From Anaerolineae bacterium (GTDB lineage: Bacteria; Chloroflexota; Anaerolineae; J102): a stretch of 17,754 nt of DNA. The DNA is taken from the NCBI GenBank assembly GCA_026992375.1, contig JALXAF010000294.1:1-17754 (forward strand), given 5' to 3'. Within the stretch, counting starts at the first letter, position 1; every line of letters starts with the position of its first letter. Positions 1 to 7,581 of this stretch are shown here, one piece after another. The notes below the pieces were generated by a model. The model did no database searches. It saw only the letters and a list, made by a program, of their open reading frames with translations, and had not been told where the DNA came from. Both the position numbers and the translations under genes were made by a program.

Positions 1-323
1 GGGCCCAGATTAGCCCGGCCCCAGGCGTTGGCCACCAGGTTGATGCCCTCGGTCGTGTTGCGCACGAACACGATCTCTTTGGAACTGGCCGCGTTGATGA
101 AACGGGCGATCTTCAGCCGGGCCTTCTCATACTCGGCCGTGGCCCGCTCCGCCAGCGTGTGCACGCCGCGATGCACATTGGCGTTATCTTGCTCGTAATA
201 GCGGGCCAACGCCTCGATAACCTGCCGCGGTTTTTGCGAGGTGGCGGTGCTATCGAGATAAACCAGTGGCTTGCCGTGCGCCTGCTGATCGAGAATGGGA
301 AAATCTGCGCGAATGGTGGACAT
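1..323 (-). CDS. sufS: Cysteine desulfurase SufS, N-terminal part (cut by left window edge)
   Basis: PLP-dependent enzyme that removes sulfur from L-cysteine and passes it, as a persulfide, to the SufBCD scaffold. Only the first 107 codons are present. The protein starts MSTIRADFPILDQQ and contains LVYLDSTATSQKP (the family motif is LD-(N/S)-AAT-(S/T)-QKP), NANVHRGVHTLAERAT and EIVFVRNTTEGINLVA, all hallmarks of the SufS/CsdA group II desulfurases. The PLP lysine and active-site cysteine lie beyond the window. The start is the ATG at 321-323. No Shine-Dalgarno sequence is visible in front of it, and the leader consists of repeat DNA (arm A of the nested inverted repeat, 13 nt upstream). It is the last visible gene of the sufR-C-B-D-S operon. 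The assignment comes from clear motif recognition; no sulfur-carrier partner (SufU or SufE) is visible in the window. Confidence 0.95.
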   Translation of the reverse strand, partial: MSTIRADFPILDQQAHGKPLVYLDSTATSQKPRQVIEALARYYEQDNANVHRGVHTLAERATAEYEKARLKIARFINAASSKEIVFVRNTTEGINLVANAWGRANLG

Positions 324-617
324 GGGGTTACTGAGTATTGGTATTGGATATTGGGTGCTCGCGGGACTCAATGGTTAATGATTGATGATTAAAGGTGATG
401 TCAACTTCCTTGTCAAACGTCAAAAAGGGCCTTTTCGTCACACTTTGACGTTTGACGCTTTACGTTTGACGTGCTTTGTCAGGCATTGACCACAAGAAAT
501 TGCGCTTTGATCATTAGTCATCAATCATTGATTTTCCATTCAGATGGACGATGGCGGGCAAGAATATCCAATATCAGATATCCAATATCCAATATCATAT
601 CTTACCCGCCATCCATT
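324..617. repeat. Nested inverted heptamer arrays filling the sufD-sufS spacer
   Basis: The whole 294-bp spacer is repeat DNA. Going inward: arm A (334-354, three 7-bp units of type RTATTGG), arm B (373-393, three units of type GATTRAT), arm C (411-424, two units TGTCAAA and CGTCAAA). After a 19-nt gap comes C' (444-471, four units of consensus TTTGACG), then B' (509-529, three units of type RRTCATY), then A' (563-597, five units AATATCC/AATATCA/GATATCC). Each primed arm is the reverse complement of its partner, giving an A-B-C-C'-B'-A' nesting. TATTGGATATTGG at 342-354 pairs perfectly over 13 bp with 582-594. No credible ORF is present; the short open frames translate the arrays. Confidence 0.85.
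550..613 (-). repeat. Inverted repeat just behind the sufD stop (possible attenuating hairpin)
   Basis: GATGGCGGGCAAGA (550-563) faces TCTTACCCGCCATC (600-613). The arms pair at 13 of 14 positions, and the single mismatch can still pair as G-U in RNA. The loop holds the five-unit AATATCC array. It lies 4 bp beyond the sufD stop codon in the direction of sufD transcription. There is no run of U, so it is not a classic intrinsic terminator, but it could slow polymerase or protect the upstream mRNA. Function is inferred. Confidence 0.6.
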
Positions 618-1937
618 TTACTCAATTCCGACGCGATGCGCGATTTCCGCTTCTAGCTTGGCGCGCACGCCCGGCACAGGCACGCGGTTGATGACTTCCT
701 CGAAGAAGCCCTGCACGATCATGCGCTGAGCCGTCTTGCGGTCGAGCCCGCGGGCCATCAGATAGAAGACGTATTCCTCGGGCACTTTGGCGCTGGTGGC
801 GCCGTGGGTGCAGCGCACATCATCCGCCTCGATCTCCAGGCCCGGCACCGAATCGGCTCGGGCGTGATCGCTGAGCAGGAGATTATCGTTCTTCTGATAC
901 GCATCGGTCTTCTGCGCGCCATGATGCACCCGGATCATGCCCTGATACACCGACCGGGCGTGATCATCCAGCGCACCCTTGAACAACAGGTCGCTGGTGC
1001 AGCGCGGCGTCTTGTGATTCTGGTTGGTGTGATGGTCCAGGTGCTGGTGATCCTGCGGGAAATAAAGCCCCAGCAGCTCGCCATGCCCGCCCGGCTCCTC
1101 CATCTCCAGATCAATCCAGACCTTGCTGAGCTTGCTGCCCCAACTGGCCTGAAGCTGGCGATAGAGGCCGTCTCGGGCGACGCTGGCCCGCTGGGTGGCG
1201 AAATTCCACGCGGTCTCGTCCAGATTTTGCAGACGCAGGTAATGCAGCCGCGCGGCCTGTTTGACGTAGCTCTCGGCCACGCTGTCGCTCATCCCCTGCT
1301 GCGAGCCCATGAAATCCTCGATGACCACAGCCTCGCTGTTCTCCTCGCCGATGAACAGACTGTGATGGAAATTAGCCAGGCCCGGGCCCTGTACGACGAG
1401 AACCTGGAAGGGCTTTTCCGCTGCCACGCCCCGGGGCACATAAAGAAATGCGCCGTTGCGCCACAAGGCGTAGTGCAGAGACGCGAATTTGTTCTCATCG
1501 GTGGCGACCAGTGCGCCCAGATGCACCCGCACCAGCTCTTCATCCTCCGCCAGGGCCGTGCGCAGATCGGTGAAGCGAACGCCCTTGCGGGCTAAATCTG
1601 CGTCAAGTTCGCCGTAGATCAACGCGCCATCCTGCAAGATGAGCGCGCCCGCGCTATCCACCTTGTCCAGCTCAGTCTGCAAATGCTCGGGCAAGGCGTC
1701 GCGGGAGGAAAAGGTCTCTGGGGTCTCAACGGGCAGCCCGAAATCCGCCAGATTGAAGCCAGTGAGACGGGTGCGCCGCCAGGTTTCTTCCTTGTAAGTG
1801 GGCCAGGGCGTGGCCTCGAAAGTCTCCCAAGCAGCCAAGCGGCGCTGGCGCAGCCACTCGGGTTCATCGTAACGGTCGCTGATGGCTTTGACCGCCGCGA
1901 CCGAAATGGGGGTTGCTATCATGGTTTTCGTCATCAT
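618..1937 (-). CDS. sufD: Fe-S cluster assembly scaffold subunit SufD
   Basis: SufD pairs with SufB to form the beta-helix heterodimer of the cytoplasmic SufBC2D complex, on which Fe-S clusters are built. The protein is 439 aa. Its N-terminal half is variable. The C-terminal core holds GEENSEAVVIEDFMG, HLDHHTNQNHKTP, SVYQGMIRVHHGAQKTDAYQ and DDVRCTHGATSAKVPEEYVF. C376 and H378 lie in the segment matching the SufB/SufD interface, where a SufD histidine is known to matter for cluster formation. The frame stays open to 1979, but I place the start at the ATG at 1935-1937 because AGGGAG (minus strand, 1944-1949) precedes it by 6 nt, and the upstream 14 codons run into a repeat array. It follows sufB with a 93-bp gap. 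The usual length for the family is about 420-450 aa. Confidence 0.95.
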   Translation of the reverse strand: MMTKTMIATPISVAAVKAISDRYDEPEWLRQRRLAAWETFEATPWPTYKEETWRRTRLTGFNLADFGLPVETPETFSSRDALPEHLQTELDKVDSAGALILQDGALIYGELDADLARKGVRFTDLRTALAEDEELVRVHLGALVATDENKFASLHYALWRNGAFLYVPRGVAAEKPFQVLVVQGPGLANFHHSLFIGEENSEAVVIEDFMGSQQGMSDSVAESYVKQAARLHYLRLQNLDETAWNFATQRASVARDGLYRQLQASWGSKLSKVWIDLEMEEPGGHGELLGLYFPQDHQHLDHHTNQNHKTPRCTSDLLFKGALDDHARSVYQGMIRVHHGAQKTDAYQKNDNLLLSDHARADSVPGLEIEADDVRCTHGATSAKVPEEYVFYLMARGLDRKTAQRMIVQGFFEEVINRVPVPGVRAKLEAEIAHRVGIE

Positions 1938-1943
1938 TGTTTT

Positions 1944-1949
1944 CTCCCT
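1944..1949 (-). promoter_or_regulatory. Ribosome binding site deciding the sufD start
   Basis: AGGGAG on the minus strand, 6 nt before the ATG at 1935-1937. It argues against the upstream in-frame ATG at 1977-1979, which lies inside the GCGTCAA repeat arm. Confidence 0.7.
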
Positions 1950-1971
1950 GTGCAAAGGGCGGCAAACATCA

Positions 1972-2031
1972 CGCGTCAAACGTCATTGGAAACCCACAGC
2001 ATTCTGACGCTTGACGTTTCACGCTTGACGC
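1972..2031. repeat. TTTGACG-family inverted heptamer arrays in the sufB-sufD spacer
   Basis: Two left units (CGTCAAA 1974-1980, CGTCATT 1981-1987) face four right units in exact 7-bp register: CTGACGC 2004-2010, TTGACGT 2011-2017, TTCACGC 2018-2024 and TTGACGC 2025-2031. The last unit reaches the first base of the sufB stop codon. The arms could fold as a hairpin in the suf mRNA. The same family recurs at 411-471, 15065-15120 and 16481-16589. Confidence 0.85.
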
Positions 2032-3449
2032 TACCCAATGCTTCCTTCCATCTGCAATTGAATCAGGCGGTTGAGCTCCACTGCATACTCCATGGGCAGC
2101 TCTTTCACCAGAGGCTCGATGAAGCCGCCCACGATCATGCCCGTGGCCTCTTCCTCGCTGATGCCCCGGCTCATCAAATAGAAAAGCTGCTCCTCGTTGA
2201 TCTTGCTCACCGAGGCCTCATGCCCGACCTCCACATCATCTTCCGCAATCTCGATGTAGGGATAGGTGTCGGAACGGGAGTCGGGGTCTAGCAACAGCGC
2301 ATCGCACACCACCTGCGATTTCGCGCCATGCGCGCCGGGCGTCACTTTGAGCAGGCCGCGATAGGAAGATCGCCCGCCATCCTTGCTGATGGATTTGGAC
2401 ACGATCTTGGAGGAGGTGTTGGGCGCGGCGTGGATCACCTTGCCGCCCGCATCCTGCACCTGACCCTTGCCCGCGAAGGCCATGCTCAGCACCTCGCCGT
2501 GGGCTCGCTCGCCCAGCATGATCACCGCCGGGTACTTCATGGTGATGCGAGAGCCCAGGTTGCTGTCCACCCACTCCATGGTCGCGCCCTCATAGGCCAC
2601 GGCCCGCTGAGTAACCAGATTGTAAACATTGTTGGACCAGTTCTGCACGGTGGTGTAGCGCATCCGGGCATTCTTCTTGACGATGATCTCGATGACGCCA
2701 GTGTGCAGGCTGTTTTTGGTGTAGATGGGCGCAGTGCAGCCCTCGATGTAGTGGACGCTGGCGCCCTCCTCCACGATGATCAGGGTGCGCTCGAACTGGC
2801 CCATGGCTTCGGCGTTGATGCGGAAATACCCCTGCAAAGGGATATCCAGCTTGACGCCAGCGGGCACATAGATGAAAGACCCGCCCGACCACACAGCGCT
2901 GTTCAGCGCCGCAAATTTATTGTCGGTGGGAGGCACCAGCGTGGCGAAATACTCACGAAACAGCTCGGGATAATCGCGCAGGCCATCTTCGATGCTCACG
3001 AAGATCACGCCCAGCTTCTCCCACTCCTGCCGCAACGAATGATACACCATCTCCGATTCGAACTGCGCGCCCAACCCGGCCAGGAACTTGCGCTCCGCCT
3101 CGGGCACGCCCAGCCGGTCGAAGGTCTCGCGGATGTAGGAGGGCACGTCGTCCCAGTCGTCCACGCTCTCTTCATCAATGGGTTTGATATAGTAGTAGAT
3201 GTCGTCGAAATCGATCTCGCTCAGGTCCGGGCCCCAATTGGGCATGGGCTTGGCGAGAAAAATATCCAGCGATTTGTGGCGAAACTCTCGCATCCAGTCG
3301 GGTTCGCCCTTGTGGTCGGAAATCTGATCGATGATGTCATGATCCAACCCTTTGCGGGCCACATACGCGTACTCGCCCTCGGTCTTCCAACCATATTCAT
3401 ATTCTTCTTTCAGGCCTTCCAGCGCTTTGCGATCAGCTTCGGTTGCCAT
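2031..3449 (-). CDS. sufB: Fe-S cluster assembly scaffold subunit SufB
   Basis: Main scaffold subunit of the SufBC2D complex, 472 aa, cytoplasmic. Recognisable blocks are FVSIEDGLRDYPELFREYF, FAALNSAVWSGGSFIYVPAGV, SVHYIEGCTAP (C238), YTTVQNWSNNVYNLVTQRA, SKSISKDGGRSSYRGL, VVCDALLLDPDSRSDTYPY and VGHEASVSKINEEQLFYLMS, with the C-terminus KELPMEYAVELNRLIQLQME and then GSIG. This closely follows SufB of Gram-positive bacteria. H410 and E411 sit in the conserved HEA segment. The place where E. coli SufB has its essential C405 appears here as Ser/Arg (S391-R392), as far as I can align it by eye. The ATG at 3447-3449 has AGGAG (minus strand, 3456-3460) 6 nt upstream, so the start is secure. sufC lies upstream with a spacer that carries an inverted repeat. 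Confidence 0.97.
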   Translation of the reverse strand: MATEADRKALEGLKEEYEYGWKTEGEYAYVARKGLDHDIIDQISDHKGEPDWMREFRHKSLDIFLAKPMPNWGPDLSEIDFDDIYYYIKPIDEESVDDWDDVPSYIRETFDRLGVPEAERKFLAGLGAQFESEMVYHSLRQEWEKLGVIFVSIEDGLRDYPELFREYFATLVPPTDNKFAALNSAVWSGGSFIYVPAGVKLDIPLQGYFRINAEAMGQFERTLIIVEEGASVHYIEGCTAPIYTKNSLHTGVIEIIVKKNARMRYTTVQNWSNNVYNLVTQRAVAYEGATMEWVDSNLGSRITMKYPAVIMLGERAHGEVLSMAFAGKGQVQDAGGKVIHAAPNTSSKIVSKSISKDGGRSSYRGLLKVTPGAHGAKSQVVCDALLLDPDSRSDTYPYIEIAEDDVEVGHEASVSKINEEQLFYLMSRGISEEEATGMIVGGFIEPLVKELPMEYAVELNRLIQLQMEGSIG

Positions 3450-3495
3450 AGGTAACTCCTGTTAGTGCGTTCGGCGCTCTGCTATGAAAATCGAT

Positions 3496-3570
3496 CTCAC
3501 GCAAAGGCGCCAAGGCGCAAAGGGGAAAAGACGCAAAGAATTCTTGGCGGTTTTTGCGCCTTTGCGTGAG
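3496..3570. repeat. CGCMAAGG octamer inverted repeat in the sufC-sufB spacer
   Basis: CTCACGCAAAGGCGC (3496-3510) pairs perfectly over 15 bp with GCGCCTTTGCGTGAG (3556-3570). The left arm is three 8-bp units of consensus CGC(A/C)AAGG (3500-3507, 3508-3515, 3516-3523). The right arm has TCTTGGCG, TTTTTGCG and CCTTTGCG. GAAAAT outside the left arm also matches ATTTTC outside the right arm, with a 4-bp offset. The repeat fills most of the sufC-sufB spacer inside the operon. A relative lies at 16757-16881. Confidence 0.85.
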
Positions 3571-3600
3571 ATTTTCGTCCGTATCGGTCACAGTTGGCAA

Positions 3601-4440
<840 letters not shown>

Positions 4441-4498
4441 AATTGTTGGGGTCTCCTTGATAGGATATTGTTGATTTGATGCGGAGATCATCTCTATT

Positions 4499-5170
4499 TT
4501 ATGTCGAATTCGATGAAGCAGCTGGTCGGGGTGCAGCGCGCTTCACCACAAAAGAACAACGATGGTGCCCATCCACAATGCGATCCACCAGCTCGACCTC
4601 CGCGTCCAGCACGTCGGAGAGCATCTTGCGCTCCATCTGGCAAACTTCCTCATGGGCTGCGGCCAGCTCGTGGTAAGGGCAATTGTACTCGTGCAAGATG
4701 ATGGCGTCCTCCACTTCTCGGGTGTCGGACATGATGCCCCGATCATCCAGCAGCCTGGAGAGGGTGCGCACCCGCTCTTGCAGCTCCAAACCGCGCATTT
4801 GATAGCGATACTGCTCGGCCATGCGTTGTCCCACCCGGTCCAGCAGGCGCTGCACCACCCCCGGGCCTTGTTCCAGCAGCAGCTCCTCATACAGGGCCAG
4901 GGCCAAGTCTTCACACTCGCAGGCGAAGAGATGCCGCACGTTATCCGTCAGCGCGTAAACCTTGCCCGGACGCCCGCGACCCGTGCTCCGGGCCTTGGTC
5001 GCCTCGATCAGCCCATCCGCGATGAGATAATGCAACTGCTGGCGGATGGCTGTATCGCTGACGCCCAGGGCCTGCCGCAGATCCTTGATGCCCATGGGGC
5101 CGTTGCGCTGGATCAGCTTGATGATCTGTCCGCGTGGGGAGTCGTCGAGTCGGTGGTAGAGAGTGCTCAT
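4499..5170 (-). CDS. sufR: SufR-type Fe-S sensing transcriptional regulator
   Basis: Winged-helix repressor of 223 aa that likely senses Fe-S status and controls the suf operon it heads. The HTH is at about residues 10-60 (SPRGQIIKLIQRNGPMGIKD, then LRQALGVSDTAIRQQLHYL). The wing is STGRGRPGKVYALTD (62-76). The C-terminal part carries C164 (HEYNCPYHE), C177 (HEEVCQ) and C205 (GHHRCSF), a C-X12-C-X27-C pattern. Known SufR proteins bind an Fe-S cluster through cysteines in this region; the cyanobacterial type has a fourth, which here is replaced around E191. The ATG at 5168-5170 is chosen because the promoter's -10 lies at 5212-5217, so a GTG at 5219-5221 would lie upstream of the transcript. 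No Shine-Dalgarno is visible, and the leader would be about 35 nt. Autoregulation is inferred from position. Confidence 0.88.
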   Translation of the reverse strand: MSTLYHRLDDSPRGQIIKLIQRNGPMGIKDLRQALGVSDTAIRQQLHYLIADGLIEATKARSTGRGRPGKVYALTDNVRHLFACECEDLALALYEELLLEQGPGVVQRLLDRVGQRMAEQYRYQMRGLELQERVRTLSRLLDDRGIMSDTREVEDAIILHEYNCPYHELAAAHEEVCQMERKMLSDVLDAEVELVDRIVDGHHRCSFVVKRAAPRPAASSNST

Positions 5171-5204
5171 AGGGGGGGTAAATGGCTGGTCGATTTGGCG
5201 TATC

Positions 5205-5240
5205 GAACTGGAATATAGCACGCCTGCAAACTATTGTCAA
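5205..5240 (-). promoter_or_regulatory. Sigma-70-type promoter of the suf operon
   Basis: On the minus strand TTGACA (5240-5235), a 17-bp spacer and TATATT (5217-5212): a consensus -35, optimal spacing and a near-consensus -10. Transcription would start near 5205, about 35 nt before the sufR ATG. A SufR operator is expected to overlap it, but I could not find a convincing palindrome. Confidence 0.8.
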
Positions 5241-5285
5241 CTTTTCACAGTAAAAATAGCGAAAAAAATAAAAACAACGCAACCA

Positions 5286-5321
5286 TTGAACTTTCCTAGG
5301 TTTTCTGCTATACTGAGATCA
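5286..5321 (+). promoter_or_regulatory. Sigma-70-type promoter of the GEVED protein gene
   Basis: TTGAAC (5286-5291), a 17-bp spacer and TATACT (5309-5314). The expected start is near 5321, leaving a leader of about 106 nt before the ATG at 5427. It stands back to back with the suf promoter; the two -35 boxes are 45 bp apart across an A-rich tract (5241-5285). Confidence 0.72.
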
Positions 5322-5426
5322 AAGACTATACACCCATCCTCTCACTGCACAATACAACGTTTTGGGTCAGGCGCGGCGCACACAAATCGCGCCACTACTG
5401 CAATCAAATACATTCGGAGGAAAGTT

Positions 5427-7124
5427 ATGAAACGCCTGCTGTTACCATCGCCTCTCCACAAAAGGCGTTACCGCGCCTTGGGGATTTTAGGCAGTGGCCT
5501 CATTTTACTGGTGGCGGCGCTCGTTGCGGCATTGATTCTGGCGAACATTGTTGCAGCGCAGGATGATTTGGACTTTGGCGATGCGCCCGATCCAACCTAT
5601 CCAACGACTGCAGCCAACAATGGAGCCAGCCACGTCATCATCCCAGGCTTCTCGCTGGGCCCCAGCATCGATGCCGAGCCCGAAGGGAACGCCTCGGTGA
5701 ACGCCGACGGCGACGACACGACGGGGACAGACGACGAAGATGGCGTCACATTCCAATCGATAATGATACCTGGCATGCCCGCCTGCATCAATGTGAATTT
5801 GGTCAATACGGCCTCAATGGCGAACCCCTCGCTCGACGCCTGGATCGACTTCAATTCAGATGGCTTCTGGGATCCAGTGGCGGAACATCTTTGGGGAGGC
5901 GCGAGCCAGCCGCTAGCGGCCGGCAGCAACATCCTCTGTTTCACCGTGCCGCCCAACACCAGCCGCGGCTACACCTACGCCCGCTTCCGCCTCAGCGATG
6001 GCGGAGGCGCCCCTCCCACGGGACCGGGCTCGACGCCAGGAGAAGTGGAAGATTATCGAATCTACATCGAATTCACCAAGTGGGAACAACCGCCCCAAAA
6101 AAGAGACCCCCACGATATCTGCTATTGGGGATGGGATGAGATTTCGGTTTATGGAGACGGTGAAAATGGCAATCCAGGCTACCCCATCATCGCCGATGAC
6201 TGGAAGTGTGAAGATGACCGCCCCGTCACCGACATCCACTGGTGGGGCTCGTACGACGGCTGGTACGACAACGACCCGCCCTACGAGCCGCCGCCCGCCC
6301 GATATCGTCCGATTCAATTCCACATCGGCATCTGGAAGGACGTTCCGGCTAATCCTCCAGGAGAACCTTTTAGCCATCCGGCCGAGCTCATTCACGAATG
6401 GATAGTGAACTACGCCGACCTGCACGAACGCTATGCGGGCTGCGATTATTACTCGGGCACAATGCAAACTCCCGACACCTGCTTCTATTACGACTTCGAA
6501 ATACCCAGGGAAGACTGGTTTTATCAAAATCCGGAAGAGGAGACTGTGTATTGGATCAGCATCTCCGCCATCTATCAAAACAATCAACCCCCACAACAAT
6601 ATCTGTGGGGATGGAAGACTCGCAAGCCCGAATGGAATGATGATGCGGTTCGCATCTTCACTCCAGACGCTCCTCGGGTCGGCGATCCCTATGTCAATGG
6701 CGAACCCATCGAGACCCAGGAAGAGGGCTCCTGGGACACCTCCTTCGTGCTGACATCATTGCCCACCGAACCCAGGCCGCCTCTGGTGAATATCGAGATC
6801 ACAAACACGACGACCGCCAAATTATCCTGGCAGCACATTCTCAAAGATATTTACAACGCTCCCGTTACGATCAACCGCTACGACGTCTATCGAGACACGA
6901 AACCATATCAGGGAGCCAGCGCCACGTTACTGACCACCATCGACGGCCCCTTCAGTCCGGGCGACATCGTGCATTTGGATGCAGGAGCCGTTGGCAGCTC
7001 CAGCCAGAATTACTACTACTATGTTCAGGCCGCGGTCAGTGACAGATATGGCGGAGACGTTCGCTCACAGCTTTCCAATCATGTGGGCGAATTCGACTTC
7101 ACTCTGGTTCCTGGCAGCAGCTAA
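5427..7124 (+). CDS. Secreted protein with GEVED, WGSY-type and Fn3-like domains
   Basis: Predicted extracellular 565-aa protein of unknown role. A basic n-region (KRRYR, 12-16) is followed by a hydrophobic stretch (about 18-43) and a likely signal peptidase I site after IVAA (44). The mature part begins with a GEVED domain: DFGDAPDPTYPT (49-60), the DDEDGVTF segment, WIDFNSDGFWD and the eponymous GEVEDY (205-210). A Trp/Asp/Cys-rich domain follows with ADDWKC and HWWGSY (271-276), resembling DUF7901. The last 115 residues (from PPLVNIEITN, 451) form an Fn3-like beta domain with NRYDVYRD. The ATG is preceded by GGAGG (5416-5420) at 6 nt; an open frame upstream to 5163 lacks this and contains the promoter. 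No catalytic residues or cell-wall sorting motif are seen. It may be an adhesin or matrix protein; its neighbour is also secreted. Confidence 0.85.
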   Translation: MKRLLLPSPLHKRRYRALGILGSGLILLVAALVAALILANIVAAQDDLDFGDAPDPTYPTTAANNGASHVIIPGFSLGPSIDAEPEGNASVNADGDDTTGTDDEDGVTFQSIMIPGMPACINVNLVNTASMANPSLDAWIDFNSDGFWDPVAEHLWGGASQPLAAGSNILCFTVPPNTSRGYTYARFRLSDGGGAPPTGPGSTPGEVEDYRIYIEFTKWEQPPQKRDPHDICYWGWDEISVYGDGENGNPGYPIIADDWKCEDDRPVTDIHWWGSYDGWYDNDPPYEPPPARYRPIQFHIGIWKDVPANPPGEPFSHPAELIHEWIVNYADLHERYAGCDYYSGTMQTPDTCFYYDFEIPREDWFYQNPEEETVYWISISAIYQNNQPPQQYLWGWKTRKPEWNDDAVRIFTPDAPRVGDPYVNGEPIETQEEGSWDTSFVLTSLPTEPRPPLVNIEITNTTTAKLSWQHILKDIYNAPVTINRYDVYRDTKPYQGASATLLTTIDGPFSPGDIVHLDAGAVGSSSQNYYYYVQAAVSDRYGGDVRSQLSNHVGEFDFTLVPGSS

Positions 7125-7145
7125 CAAACCCCACCATCAGCATAA

Positions 7146-7180
7146 CGAAGGGCGGCAGCCAGACTCGATGCCGCCCTTCG
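7146..7180 (+). terminator. GC-rich hairpin behind the GEVED gene (terminator-like, no T-tract)
   Basis: CGAAGGGCGGCA (7146-7157) and TGCCGCCCTTCG (7169-7180) form a perfect 12-bp stem with an 11-nt loop, starting 21 bp after the stop codon. The downstream bases (TCGCGTTCGCGA) are not a T-run and themselves form a small palindrome. Probably a 3'-end structure; strong intrinsic termination is uncertain. Confidence 0.55.
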
Positions 7181-7581
7181 TCGCGTTCGCGACTATTATG
7201 CCCATTGGCCTCGCCAAATCGGATTTTCTGGATTGAAGAAGGACTTTTTCTGCAAAAATCCGCCGAAATCCCTTTCATTGCGTCTTTTGCGAAACGAGGT
7301 CATGCGAATCGCTCCTCATGGCAGGCCATCTCATTCGCTCATTTTCAACGGGTTGTGGTAAAAAGGGGTTGAGATCAACATGACACTGAAAACTGTCGGT
7401 CGGCATTTTTCATTGCCTGGACGCATTTTTGCCGTCGATCCCCCCGTATCTTTTGGGAGCATTTAACGTCTTCAGCTAAAGAGCACTTCAGGCGAAGATT
7501 GTTCCGGTGTGAAGCATCCTGTTGTGTCTTTGTAGAGCATTTCGCCACGTTTTTCCGTTTCCTTGCTTTCAGGAGGTCAAA
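7181..7581 (+). other. Gene-free leader region before the protease gene
   Basis: About 400 bp with no credible ORF. A promoter for the protease gene is expected here, but I see no pair of boxes good enough to name. It is richer in T than the flanking genes and lacks the heptamer arrays found in the other spacers. Confidence 0.5.

Noticed and set aside
2328..3455. Plus-strand open frame of 375 codons opposite sufB
   Set aside because: Antisense shadow of an unmistakable SufB; no start signal or domain.
5219..5221. GTG start for sufR giving 17 more residues
   Set aside because: It lies just upstream of the -10 box (5212-5217) of a near-consensus promoter, so it would not be in the transcript.
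7522..7581. Earlier ATG for the protease gene adding 20 residues
   Set aside because: AGGAGG lies 5 nt before the ATG at 7582, and only that start gives a normal signal peptide.
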